From assembly GCA_024760905.1 (NCBI GenBank), contig CM045733.1, positions 41,341,001 through 41,405,000 of the forward strand: a DNA stretch of 64,000 nt, written 5' to 3'. The notes below the pieces were generated by a model, which was given only the letters and a program-made list of their open reading frames with translations, ran no database searches and was not told the DNA's origin. The position numbers were made by a program, and so were the translations under genes. The stretch is from Plotosus lineatus. Taxonomy: Eukaryota > Chordata > Actinopteri > Siluriformes > Plotosidae. Below, one piece after another: positions 1 through 11,300 of the stretch; position 1 is the first letter of the stretch, and each line of letters opens with the position of its first letter.

Positions 1-299
1 AATGATACGGTTCCCTTTTCCATCCATTCCTACCTAAACTTGTTTTTCATGACTTTGTCTATTTCTTTGATTCGAGTAGAATCTTTTCTCTGGATAACCG
101 ACATGCTTTCAATAGCTGAACAGATAGGAAGTGGCGCGAATGTCTACGTACATGTTTCAACATCATCGATTGGCTATTAGAAAACCATCAGCCAATCAGC
201 AGTAACGTTTCAAGAGAGGTCATTTTATTCAAAACTTGGAACGGGATAAAAGTGTGAAAGGTTATTTTGACATATTCGGCGTGAAAAAATCTATTTTTT

Positions 300-423
300 T
301 TTAAAGTGGGCCAATGAAAAAAAAAATCAGAATTCCTTGAATTCACGGAAACATCACATGCTTGCATATTATGGGGGGGGGGGGTGCTGGTCCCCATTAA
401 CCGTGAAATAAGGGGGATTACTG
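300..423. mobile_element. Right end of a TA-target MITE (CAGTAATCCCCC termini)
   Basis: The stretch ending at 423 reads, on the minus strand, CAGTAATCCCCCTTATTTCA and then a copy of the GGTTAATGGGGACCAGC block. It matches the left end of the complete 877-bp element at 32631-33507. The left boundary is not visible and may lie outside the window. CAGT termini with TA duplication are typical of pogo/Tigger-type elements. Confidence 0.6.
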
Positions 424-424
424 T

Positions 425-433
425 CTGTGTGTA

Positions 434-486
<53 letters not shown>

Positions 487-489
487 ACA
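425..489. repeat. (TG)n(TA)n microsatellite
   Basis: TG-rich then pure TA dinucleotide repeat, immediately left of the Tc1 element. Together with the CA/TA tract at 2048-2104 it shows the Tc1 landed in a dinucleotide repeat. Confidence 0.9.
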
Positions 490-2045
490 CTAGTCCTTCT
501 CAAAAAATTAGCATATTGTGATAAAGTTCATTATTTTCTGTAATGGACTGATAAAAATTTTACTTTCATATATTTTAGATTCATTGCACCCCAACTGAAA
601 TATTTCAGGTCTTTTATTGTTTTAATACTGATGATTTTAGCATATAGCTCATGAAAACCCAAAATTCCTATCTCAAAAAATTAGCATATTTCATCCGACC
701 AATAAAAAAAGTGTTTTTAATACAAAAAAAAGTCAACCTTCAAATAATTATGTTCAGTTATGCACTCAATACTTGGTTGGGAATCCTTTTGCAGAAATGA
801 CTGCTTCAATGCGGCATGGCATGGAGGCAATCAGCCTGTGGCACTGCTGAGATGTTATGGAGGCCCAGGATGCTTCGATAGCGGCCTTAAGCTCAGCCAC
901 AGCGTTGGGTCTGGTGTCTCTCAACTTTCTCTTCACAATATCACACAGATTCTCTATGGGGTTCAGGTCAGGAGAGTTGGCAGGCCAATTGAGCACAGTA
1001 ATACCATGGTCAGTAAACCATTTACCAGTGGTTTTGGCACTGTGAGCAGGTGCCAGGTTGTGCTGAAAAATTAAATATTCATCTCCATAAAGCTTTTCAG
1101 CAGATGGAAGCATGAAGTGCTCCAAAATCTCCTGATAGTGAGCTGCATTGACCCTGCCCTTGATAAAACACAGTGGACCAACACCAACAGCTGACATGGC
1201 ACCCCAGACCATCACTGACTGTGGGTACTTGACACTGGACTTCAGGCATTTTGGCATTTCCTTCTCCGCAGTCTTCCTCTAGACTCTGGCACCTTGGTTT
1301 CCGAATGACATGCAAAATTTGCTTTCATCTGAAAAATGTACTTTGGACCACTGAGCAACAGTCCAGTGCTGCTTCTCTGTAGCCCAGGTCAGGCGCTTCT
1401 GCCGCTGTTTCTGGTTCAAAAGTGGCTTGACCTGGGGAATGCGGCACCTGTAGCCCAGTCCACTGCTTCCACAGGTCCCCCAAGGTCTGGAATCGGCCCT
1501 TCTCCACAATCTTCCTCGGGGTCCGGTCACCTCTTCTGTTTGTGCAGCGTTTTCTGCAACACTTTTTCCTTCCCACAGACGACTCACTGAGATGCCTTGA
1601 TACAGCACTCTGGGAACAGCCTCTTCGCTCAGAGATTTCTTTCTGTGTCTTAACCTCTTGCTTGAGGGTGTCAATGAAGGCCTTTCTGGACAGCAGTCAG
1701 ATCGGCAGTCTTACCCATGATTGCGGTTTTGAGTAATGAACCAGGCTGGAAGATTTTAAAAGCCTCAGGAATCTTTTGCAGGTGTTTAGAGTTAATTGGT
1801 TGATTCAGATGATTAGGTCACTAGCTCGTTTAGAGTACCTTCTCATGATGTGCTTATTTTTTGAGATATGAATTTTGGGTTTTCATGAGCTGTATGCCAA
1901 AATAATCAGTATTAAAACAATAAAAGACCTTAAATATTTCAGTTGGGGTGCAATGAATCTAAAATATATGAAAGTTTAATTTTTATCAGTACATTACAGA
2001 AAATAATGAACTTTATCACAATATGCTAATTTTTTTAGAAGGACT

Positions 2046-2047
<2 letters not shown>
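490..2047 (-). mobile_element. Tc1/mariner DNA transposon, copy a
   Basis: A 1,558-bp element bounded by inverted repeats starting CTAGTCCTTCTC, with a long imperfect TIR reaching past 650 on the left and starting near 1860 on the right. TTAGCATATT recurs at the outer and inner edge of the left TIR, the spacing expected of paired transposase-binding repeats. The gene runs on the minus strand. A closely similar copy lies at 52854-54417 in the opposite orientation. Tc1 elements of this general type are known in teleosts and lampreys, with reported horizontal transfer; membership of that particular lineage is an inference. Confidence 0.95.
766..1718 (-). pseudogene. Tc1 transposase, frameshifted, with a catalytic Asp replaced
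   Basis: The reading starts at an ATG at 1718 (MGKTADLTAVQ) and ends with a stop at 766-768. The N-terminal helix-turn-helix, a middle region (1279-1674) and the C-terminal half (766-1257, 163 residues) lie in different frames, so at least two frameshifts separate them. DDE landmarks are visible: FSDESKF for the first Asp, FQHNLAPAHSAK where the second catalytic Asp should be, and SPDLNPIENLCD for the terminal Glu (DD34E type). The second site is Asn here but Asp (FQHDLAPAHSAK) in the copy at 52854-54417. The protein would normally cut and paste the element at TA sites. This copy cannot encode an active enzyme. Confidence 0.9.
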
Positions 2048-2103
<56 letters not shown>

Positions 2104-2104
2104 A
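2048..2104. repeat. (AC)n(AT)n microsatellite
   Basis: Dinucleotide tract directly right of the Tc1 element, the other half of the repeat into which it inserted. Confidence 0.9.
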
Positions 2105-2940
2105 AGTAGACAGTATGTGGTTAAGTCAAAACATTCAAGCTTTCTTCACTATAAATGAAGATTTATGACTATGGTGTTATATAACCCACAAGAGAAAGGT
2201 GGATCTGAGAACTGCCTTTACAGAAATAAAAAGGAAAACAAATCCAAAAGTTGTGATTTGAATATACTGTATGTACTTCAGTAACAAGTTATGTTAAACA
2301 AATTAGTTTCTGAAACAATCGCTCACTGAGAATATCACTGCCATCAAACAACACATCAAAGTAAATAGCTCAAAATTGAGCAAAAGGGGGTTATGCCAGC
2401 ATGTGGGGCTCTGAAATTCAGCATCATGCATTATCAGAATAATGCATTGCTGCAGTTATCAAGAGAAGTTCCTTAATGCCAAATAATCCTCACCTGCAAT
2501 TTCTGAAACCAGACAAAGTGATTAATAATAAACACAGAAACCTCTATCTGTGAATAACTGTAGACTAAATAAGGCCGTCAACAGCAATTGTCGGCAGCTG
2601 TACCAATAGTCTAGTTGGCTTCTGGTTGAACTGATGACAAGACCAAGCTAATTTGAGCTTTCTTGCAGTTCTGCAGAGCTTGAAGACACAGACTACAAGT
2701 GGGCCCTGTTCTGCACTGCCATTAAGGTGGTGTTACAGAATTACGACTGTAAGGCTGCTGGTGTTTTTCATGGATAAGCATTTTAGCTCAGTGGTTAAGC
2801 TGTTAATGTCCAAGTGACATTGACTAGATGGTAGTACTGCATCTGAATGTTACTGTCAAGCCAAGAGAAGGGGAAGCAGTGCTGTATCCATCTGTACTGA
2901 ACTTAAGTGTGGAGGTACCATGCATCCCCAATGTATAAAT
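2105..2940. other. Intergenic, nothing recognised
   Basis: AT-rich unique-looking sequence with no long ORF, terminal repeats or RNA gene that I can support. Confidence 0.5.
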
Positions 2941-3748
2941 ACCGTATTCGACGTGATAAGCACTCAGGGTGCTTTAAAAATTGGAGTGGGTGGGCGCTTA
3001 TTAAAATGTTGCCAGTGGAGTGGAACGGTAAGTGTTTATTACCATCGAGGTGGAAAACATGAATAATAACAGAACAATAAAAGAGTTTTACTGGTATTTG
3101 TGTTATTCATTTTGTGCTATCAACCAAACTACTTTTACTTATGAAAACTGAAAATAAACCGAAAACAGCATAAATTAAAAAAAAAAAAAAAAACCCTGAC
3201 TTTTCCCACCCAGTGCTGTTCCTTTAAAGATTTTCCCGGAAGTAAAATCAATCCAATCAACACGAATGTCAACTTTAGCACATGGCACGTTGAGCCAATT
3301 AACATGAACATAAACAAGCACATGGCCAGGAACGTCCTTAAATTTATGAAGTTAGTGAGCAGGAGAATCGCGTTCTGATAGGTCCATATCTGGCTCATTG
3401 CTCCATTCATTCAGAGCATCCGATAGTTCTGCTGTAGCAGTTTCTAATGGTTCATCAGATGTTTGACAGTTACCAAGAGAAAACACGGCGGAACAGTCAA
3501 ATGTGTTGTTACTGATGAACATTATAGACATTCCCCAGTGGCAGGGGTCTTGAAATACCGTGTAAACTCAGTTTTACAGGCAGTGAACGCCTCATTTTAC
3601 GGTTACAGAGACTGACCGAATAAAATTGGTAAGTTTGATCTACCATTTTGCTCCCAGTACACATTGGTGGTTATTGGACGTAAGATCAAAAACACTGGGG
3701 GAGGGGGGGCGCTTATTGTAGCAAGATGCTTATTACATCTGATACGGT
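2941..3748. mobile_element. MITE family P, complete copy
   Basis: It starts ACCGTATTCGACGTGATAAG and ends with GATACGGT, the inverse of ACCGTATC, giving an imperfect TIR of about 20 bp. The body matches 42725-43515 closely (shared blocks include GTGGGCGCTTATTAAAATG and GAGTGGAACGGTAAGTG). A broken minus-strand ORF (3135-3410) corresponds to a longer one in the second copy whose acidic tail reads NEWSDEPDMELSESDDEY, suggesting the end of a former transposase. ACCGTATT termini resemble pogo-group MITEs. This copy preserves the target sequence interrupted by the transposon at 37733-42716. Confidence 0.8.
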
Positions 3749-3823
3749 CAACAAAAAATACTTTGAGAGTCTCCTGAATTTTTATTGAAACAATTTCTAC
3801 TCTCGTATTGAACTCTATTACAT

Positions 3824-3935
3824 ACCATATTTTTCAGACCATAATGCACACTTAAAAGCCTTCAATTTTCAAAAAATAAAAATACAGTGCACCTTATAAT
3901 CCGGTGCACTTTATGTGTGGATTAAGCCGCACGAC
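3824..3935. mobile_element. Fragment of an ACCATATTTTTCAGACC-type MITE
   Basis: The sequence resembles a widespread vertebrate MITE whose end reads like CCATATTTTCCGCACTATAAGG, followed by a CAGTGCACCTTATAATCC block and an inverted GGTGCACTTTATG segment. Only one end is recognisable. Confidence 0.5.
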
Positions 3936-4538
3936 TCCATCCCCTTGATACTGTCAAAGCCCAAGTGAAGCAAACTATTGAGAACACCACGATCCTTGAT
4001 GACACTACCAAGAGCTCTACTCGAGAGAAACCACCGTCTCAAACACGGTCCTTGAGAATACCCCTCCACTGTCCATCACAGATAAACTTGATGCTCCACC
4101 CACCATCAAGGATCTTAGCAAGGCAATAGACTCAGCGTTACTGCTATCATAATAAGGTGACTCACTGAGTAATGTGTGAGTGGTTTTTCCACCTAATCTC
4201 AGTCTCTACGGACCAGCTGTCTTGTTACAAGGATGCTTCTGTGTCTTAGGACGCTCAGCTGGCTTAATGAGAATCTCACGTTCATCACGAGGATAAAGCA
4301 CTGCTACAGGTCTCGTCCTGACACCTCAGACTAACCTTCTTGAATTTAAAGTTGCACTGATACAGCTCCTTAAAAGTAATGACCTCTGTTCTGTAATGAA
4401 CACAATACTCACTCTGCGAATGAGCATCAACATATTTGTGACTGTAAATGTGCTGTCGCTTTATGGAGGCATGGCTGAGAGAAGTTTAGGTCACCACTTG
4501 GAAGATTTCTAATCTCTATTGATCTACATGAGAGAATA
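3936..4538. other. Intergenic, nothing recognised
   Basis: No ORF, RNA gene or repeat boundary supported between the MITE fragment and the LINE 3' end. Confidence 0.4.
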
Positions 4539-4927
4539 ATCATCATCTTCTTTCGCTTATTCTGGGGTCGGGTCACGGGGACAGCAACCTAAGCATTGAG
4601 GTCCAGACATCCCTCTCCCCAGTCACTTCCTCCAGCCCTTCCGGGGGGAAGGGACATCGAGGCATTCCCAGACAAGCTGAGCAACATAGTCCCTCAAGCG
4701 TGTTCTAGGTCGATCCTGGGGTCTCTTCCGGGTTGGACATGCCCAAAACACCCCACCAGGGAGGCATTCTGACCCGATGCCCGAGTCACCTCAACTGGCC
4801 CCTCTCAATGCGGAGAACCACTGGTTCTACTCCGAGCTCTCCCCGAATGGTTGAGTTTCTCACCTTATCTCTAAGAGAAACACCACTCGGCAAAAGAGTT
4901 CATTTCAGCCACTTGTATCCGTGATCT

Positions 4928-7530
4928 TTATCTTTCAGTCACTATCAAAAGCTTGTGACCATAGGTAAGGGTTGGAATGTAGATTGACTGGTAAACTGAG
5001 AGTTTTGCCTTGCAGCTCAGCTGCCTCTTCGCCATGATGGACTGGTACAGGCTCCGCTTTACAGCAAAGGCTGTAGCAATCCATCTGTCGACCTCTCGCT
5101 CCATCCATTCCTCACTCATGAAGAAGACCCTGAGATACTTGAACTCCTCCACTTGGTGCAAAATCTCGTTCCCGACCTGGAGGGTGCATTCTACCCTTGT
5201 CCAACTGAGAACCATGGCCTCGGACTTGGAGGTGCTGATTCACATCCCGGCTGCTTCACATTCGATTGAAAATCACTCCAATGAGAGCTGGAGGTCCAAG
5301 CTTGATGAAGTAAAAAGGACAACGTAATCCGCAAAAAGCAGAGATCCAATAGCAAACAAACCAGAACCCCTCAACACCTCGGCTGCGCCTAGAAATTCTG
5401 TCCATAAAAATTATGAACAGAATCGGTGACAAAGGATAGCCTTGGTGCACTCCAACCCTCACTGAAAACGAATTTGACCTGTTGTTACCAATATGGACCA
5501 AAATCTGGCTCCGGTGATACAGCGATCGAATGGCCCATAGCAATGGGTCCGGAAAGCTATAGTCACGTCGAAAGCCTTATCCAAATCCACAAAACACATG
5601 TGGACAGATTGGGTAAACTCCCATGTCTTCTCCAAGAGCCTGTGGAGCATATAGAGTTGGTCAAGAGTGCAACAGCCAGGACAAAAAAAACACATTATTC
5701 CTACTGTATCCAAGGTTCAACTATCGGTCGGATCCTCCTCTCCAGTACACCTGCATAGACTTTCCCTGGTAAGCTGAGGAGTGTGATTCCACGGTAATTG
5801 GAATACAACATACTTTTTAAAAGGGGATTACCACCCCATTGCCAATCCGGAGGTATGTCCCCCGATGTTTCAATGAAATGTTGCAGAGACATTTCAACCA
5901 AGACAGTCCTACAGCATCCAGAGCCCTGAGATATTCAGGGCGGATCTTATCCACCCCTGGAGTCCACCCACCGAGGGGCTTTTTGACTACCTCAGTGACC
6001 TCATATCCAGTGATAGGCAGACCTCCAGCCAAACCCCCAGGGGCTTCCTCCTCCATGGAGGGTGTGCTGGTGGGATTGAGGAGGTCCTTGAAGTATTCAT
6101 TCCACCTCCCAACGACATCCCCAGTTGAGGTGAGCAGCCGCCCACTTCCACTGTCTGTCTTCCTTTCGGCTTTTTCCCTTTTACTCGGGAGTCGCCACAG
6201 CGAATCATCTCATTCGCACATTTGATTTGGCAGAGGTTTTTACGTCGGATGCCCTTCCTGACACAACCCTTTTTAGCAAGGGACAGAAACACGCTGACGA
6301 CTTTGCAGCCTACTCTTTACGAAAGTCAGCAATGGTTCTTTTACATGCCTCTCACCACAGACAGTGAGAGACATGGCCGGCCTTTGATAACCCAGTTAGC
6401 TGCACTGGGGGGACAGTGACAACCTTGTGGAGAGTGGGACTCGAACCCCCAACCTTTGGATCAGCGATCCAGTGCCCTATACCACTAGACCACCACTGCC
6501 CGCCCCCCCACTTCCACTGCAAACGGTATTTATGGGGAACAGCTTCCCCCTCCTAAGGTGGCAGACAGTGGTCCAGAACCTTTTTGAGGCCAACCGATAA
6601 TCACTCTCCAGACTCTCACCAAACTCCTCTAACTTTTGTGTCTGCAACAGCTTTGGGTGCAGCACATTTGGCCTGCCAGTGCCTGTCTGAAGCCTCGGGA
6701 GTCCTACAGGCCAATAAGACCCGATATGCCTTTTTCAGCTGAATGGCCCCCTTCACCAAAGGTATCCGGGTGCTATGGGCTGCCGCTTCAGCAATGGAGG
6801 CACAAAACATAGCCCATTCGGATTCCATGTCACTTGCCTCCTTCGGGACATGGTTGTAGCTCTGCCGGAGGTGGGAGTTAAAGGCCTCTCTGACAGGAGA
6901 CTCCGCTAAATGTTCCCAGGAGACCCTAACTACATGCTTGAGCCTGCCAGGACTGGAGCCTCCCCCGCCATCGAAGCCAGCTCATCACCAGGTAGTGATC
7001 GATTGACAGCTCAGCTCCCCTCTTCACCTAAGTGTCCAGAACATGCAACCACAAGTCTGGTGATACAACTACAAAGTCAATCATCGAACTGCAACAAAGG
7101 GTATCCTGGTGCCAAGTGCACTTATAGACACCCTTATGTTTAAACATGGTGTTCGTGATCGACAAACTGACATGAGCACAGAACTCCAACAACGAAACAC
7201 CATTCAGGTTCAGACTGGAGAGGTCGTACCTACCGATAACACCCTTCCAGGTCACACTATCATTGCCTACATGGACGTTGAAGTGTCCCAGGACGAGTGA
7301 GTCTCCCAGGGGAGTGTTCTCCAACACACCCCTTCAGACTCCAAGAAGTGTGGGTATTCTGAATTGTCATTTGGTGCATAAGCACAAACAACAGTCAGGA
7401 CCCTTACCCCCACCCGAAGGTGGAGGGAAGCTGCCCTTTCATCGACCGGAGAGAACCCCAAAGTGTGAGCACCGAGACGAGGCAACAAGAATGCCTACAC
7501 CAGCTTGCCGTCTCTCCCCATGAGCAACTG
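4928..7530 (-). pseudogene. LINE X endonuclease/reverse transcriptase, multiply broken
   Basis: Read on the minus strand from 7500 down, the endonuclease domain comes first: GHFNVHVGNDSVTWKGVIGR at about 7270, then CTWHQDTL and SMIDFVVVSPDL near 7080. The RT follows: NYRGITLLSLPGKVYAGVLE (about 5800), CFVDLDKAFD (about 5600), GVHQGYPLSPILFIIFMDR (about 5440), and a C-terminal part with EFKYLRVFFMSE and PTLTYGHKLL (about 5000-5150). Segments lie in different frames with stops, and the SINE separates the endonuclease and RT halves. The YADD-box region is degraded beyond clear reading. The protein once provided target-primed reverse transcription; this copy is dead. Confidence 0.85.
6154..6506 (-). 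mobile_element. tRNA-headed SINE with RTE tail, copy S1 (full length)
   Basis: A 353-bp insertion in LINE X, flanked by a perfect 13-bp TSD CCCACTTCCACTG (6141-6153 and 6507-6519). Read on the minus strand it begins with a tRNA-like head: A-box-like TGGTCTAGTGGTATAGGGC, then GGATCGCTGATCC and B box GGTTCGAGTCC. A unique body follows, then AGGAAGGGCATCCGACGT and a tail ending TGGCGACTCCCGAG...AAAGCCGAAAGG. The last two blocks match the 5' leader and 3' tail of the RTE elements in this window, which presumably supply reverse transcriptase for it. Confidence 0.9.
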
Positions 7531-8105
7531 GAGAATGAAATAAGGTCCAACCTTTCTCAAGATGGGTGGTTCCAGAACCCAAGCTATATGTTGAGGTGAG
7601 TCCGACTATATCTAGTCACCAGCTCAGGCTCCTTCCCTGCCAGACAGGTGGCATCCCATGTCCCAAGAATCAGAGTCAGCTGTGGAGGATCGGTCCGACA
7701 GAACCAATGCCTTCAACTGCCACCCAACTCACATTGTACCCAACCCCTATAGCCACTCCCACAGGTGGTGGGTCCATGGGAGGGCGGACCCATGTCTCCT
7801 TTCAGGCTGGGCCCAGCCGAGCTCAATAGTCCGACCACCAGGCGCTCAACTTAGAGTTCCTCCCCCAGGCCTGGCTCCAAGTAGGAACCCCGGTGACCCA
7901 CATCCGGGCAAGAGAAACTGTGTCCTTGTTTTCTGTTTATGTTTCATAGAGGTCTTCTGAACCACACTTCGTCTGAACCTTCACCTAAGACCTGTTTGCC
8001 TTGGGTGACCCTACTAGGGGCATAATGCCCCTGACAACATAACTCCTAGGATCATTAAGACATGCAAACCCCTCCACCAGGTGGCAATTCAACAAGGGGG
8101 CAAGG

Positions 8106-8398
8106 GAATAATAGATAATAAAATATTCTAATATAATGTAATAATAAAAGGGATCCGGGCTTCATGTCCAACTTGTGCAAATACTCAGACACTGAAGATG
8201 AAGAATTTGATTGATTTGTGGAAGATGAATGAACTGAAAAAGTGAGTTTAAAGTTTATTATTACAACTGAACAATGTTGAGAGTTATTGTGAAGTGTATT
8301 ATTTTATATTTTGTATTACAACTGAACAATGTTGAGAGTTATTGTTTGTCTGTCTTCCTTTCGGTGCAATAACAAAGACTATCGACTTATTTAGGTCT
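8106..8398. repeat. Short spacer with a tandem duplication
   Basis: The segment ATTACAACTGAACAATGTTG plus AGAGTTATTG occurs twice, near 8264 and 8318, a tandem duplication with a period of about 55 bp. The left TSD of the RTE (ATCGACTTATTTAGGTCT) is at 8381-8398. Confidence 0.7.
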
Positions 8399-11300
8399 AA
8401 TGCAGCCGTGAGGGGGGGGCACAAACCAGTGTCTCTCCCTCACGCCGGTCCCAAGCCCGGATAAATGCAGAGGGTTGCGTCAGGAAGGGCATCCGGTGTA
8501 AAACAAATGCCAAATAAACTATGCGAATCACAAGAAAGAATGACATACCGGATCGGTCGAGGCCCGGGTTAACAACGACCGCCATCAGTGCCGTCAACCA
8601 ACAGGGTGCTGATGGAAATTGGACTACTGTTGGTCGAAGACGTCGAAGAAGGAGAGGTGGGAGGCGTGTCCGTTGCCAGAGAGAGAAGAGGAAAGGCATG
8701 AGTCTAGGACTGAAAGTAGGGACTTTGAATATTGGAACTATGACAGGAAAAGGTAGAGAGCTGGCTGACATGATGCAGAGGAGGAAGGTGGACATACTGT
8801 GTGTTCAGGAGACCAGGTGGAAAGGTCGCAAGGCTAGAAGCATAGGAGCAGGGTTTAAGCTGTTTTATCACGGTGTGGATGGGAAGAGAAATGGAGTCGG
8901 AGTCATCTTGAAGGAGGAGTTTGCCAGGAATGTTCTAGAAGTGAAAAGAGTGTCAGACAGAGTGATGAGTCTCAAGTTAGAAATTAAAGGTGTGATGGTC
9001 AATGTTGTTAGTGCTTATGCCCCACAGACAGGATGTGAGCGAGAAGAGAAGGAGAGATTCTGGAGTGAGTTAGATGAAGTGATGCAGAGTACCCCCAGAG
9101 GTGAAAGAGTGGTCATTGGGGCAGACTTCAATGGACATGTTGGTGCAGGAAACAGAGGGGACGAGGAAGTGATGGGTAGGTTTGGTATCCAGGACAGGAA
9201 CATAGAAGGACAGATGTTGGTAGATTTTGCAAAAAGGATGGAAATGGCTGTGGTGAATACTTTCTTCCAGAAGAGAGAGGAGCATAGGGTGACCTATAAA
9301 AGTGGAGGTAGGAGCACACAGGTAGACTACATCTTGTGCAGGCGATGTAATTTAAAGGAAGTCAGTGACTGCAAAGTAGTAGCGGGTGAGAGTGTTGCCA
9401 AACAGCATAGGATGGTGGTGTGCAGGATGATGCTGATGGTGAGGAAGGTGAAGAAGGCAAAGGCAGAGCAGAAGACAAAGTGGTGGAAGGTGAAAAAGGA
9501 AGAGTGTCGGGTTGTCTTCAAGGAGGAGTTGAAACAGGCTTTGGGTGGTCAGGAAGTGCTTCCAGATGACTGGACAACTACAGCGAATGTGATCAGGGAG
9601 ACAGGTAGGAGAATACTTGGTGTGTCATCTGGAAGGAAAGTAGATAAGAAGACTTGGTGGTGGAATGAGGAAGTGCAGGAGTGTGTACAAAGGAAGAGAT
9701 TAGCCAAGAAGAAGTGGGACATTGAGAGGACCGAAGAGAGTAAACAGGAGTACAGGGAGACACAGCGTAAGGCAAAGGTAGCAGTGTCAAAGACAAAACA
9801 GAGTGCGTATGATGACTTGTATGCTCGGTTGGAAAGTAAAGAGGGAGAAAATGATTTATACAGGTTGGAACAGCAGAGAAATAGAGATGGGAAGGACGTA
9901 CAGCAAGTTAGAGTGATTAAGGACAGAGTGGGCAATGTATTGACTGATGACAGAAGTGTGCTGGGAAGATGGAAAGAGTACTTTGAAGAGCTGATGAATG
10001 AGGAAAATGAGAGAGAACAAAGAGTAAAAGAGCTGACTGTTGAGGACGAGGAAGTAGCAAAGATTAGTAAGGGTGAAGTGAGGAGGGCATTGAAGAGGAT
10101 GAAGAATGGAAAGGCAGTTGGTCCTGATGACATACCGGTGGAGGTATGGAAGTGTCTAGGAGAGGTAGCAGTAGATTTTCTGACAAGAACATACAACAAG
10201 GTCTTAGAGAGTGAGAGGATGCCAGAGGAATGGAGGAGAAGTGTGCTGGTGCCCATTTTTAAGAACAAGGGAGACGTGCAGAGTTGTGGCAACTACAGAG
10301 GGATAAAGTTGATGAGCCATACGATGAAGTTATGGGAAAGAATAGTGGAAGCTAGACTAAGGGCAGAAGTCAGCATTTGTAAACAACAGTTTGGTTTCAT
10401 GCCAAGAAAGAGCACCACAGATGCAGTGTTTGCCTTGAGGATGTTAATGGAGAAGTACAGAGAAGGTCAGACGGAGCTGCATTGTGCCTTTGTGGATCTG
10501 GAGAAAGCATATGACAGGGTGCCGAGAGAAGAACTGTGGTATTGCATGAGGAAGTCTGGAGTGGCAGAGAAGTATGTTAGAGTGGTGCAGGACATGTATG
10601 AGAGATGTAAGACAGTGGTGAGGTGTGCTGTCGGTGTGACAGAAGAGTTCAAGGTGGAGGTGGGACTGCATCAAGGGTCAGCTCTCAGCCCCTTCTTGTT
10701 CGCTATGGTGATGGACAGGCTGACAGACGAGGTTAGACAAGATTCCCCATGGACTATGATGTTTGCAGATGACATTGTAATCTGTAGTGAGAGCAGAGAA
10801 CAAGTGCAGGAAAATCTAGAGAGGTGGAGGTATGCCCTGGAAAGGAGGGGAATTAAGATTAGCCTCAGTAAGACAGAATACATGTGCATGAATGCCAAGG
10901 ACCAAAGAGGAACGGTGAGATTACAGGGAGCAGAGATAAGAAAGGTGGAGGATTTTAAGTACTTAGGCTCAACAATCCAGAGCAATGGAGAGTGTGGAAA
11001 AGAGGTCAAGAAGCGTGTGCAGGCAGGTTGGAATGGTTGGAGAAAAGTGTCCGGTGTGATGTGTGATAGGAGGGTATCGGCAAAAATGAAAGGAAAAGTG
11101 TACAAGACGGTGTTGAGGCCAACGTTGCTGTATGGGTTAGAAACAGTGGCCCTGGGGAAAAGACAGGAGGCAGAGTTGGAGGTAGCAGAGATGAAAATGT
11201 TGAGGTTCTCTTTGGGAGTAACGAGGATGGATAGGATTAGGAATGAGCACGTCAGAGGGACAGCACATGTAAGACGTTTTGGAGACAAAGTCAGAGAGGC

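Larger units (their letters stand above)
4539..8105 (-). mobile_element. LINE family X, copy 1, minus strand, interrupted by a SINE
   Basis: A near full-length non-LTR retrotransposon in reverse orientation. The 3' end at about 4540 matches the tail of the fragment at 39338-39676 (TCATCTTC...CGCTTA...GGGGTCGGGTC). The 5' region at 7960-8105 contains the CCTAGGATCATTAAGACATG leader block. A SINE sits at 6154-6506. A second copy occupies 46703-50010. The clade is uncertain; it is an apurinic-endonuclease LINE of a kind frequent in fish. Confidence 0.85.

Noticed and set aside
188..490. ORF rich in Tyr-Ile repeats
   Set aside because: It translates the TG/TA microsatellite and MITE end.
6440..6500. 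Possible tRNA gene
   Set aside because: A and B boxes belong to the SINE head; no cloverleaf with proper acceptor stem, and it recurs in other SINE copies.
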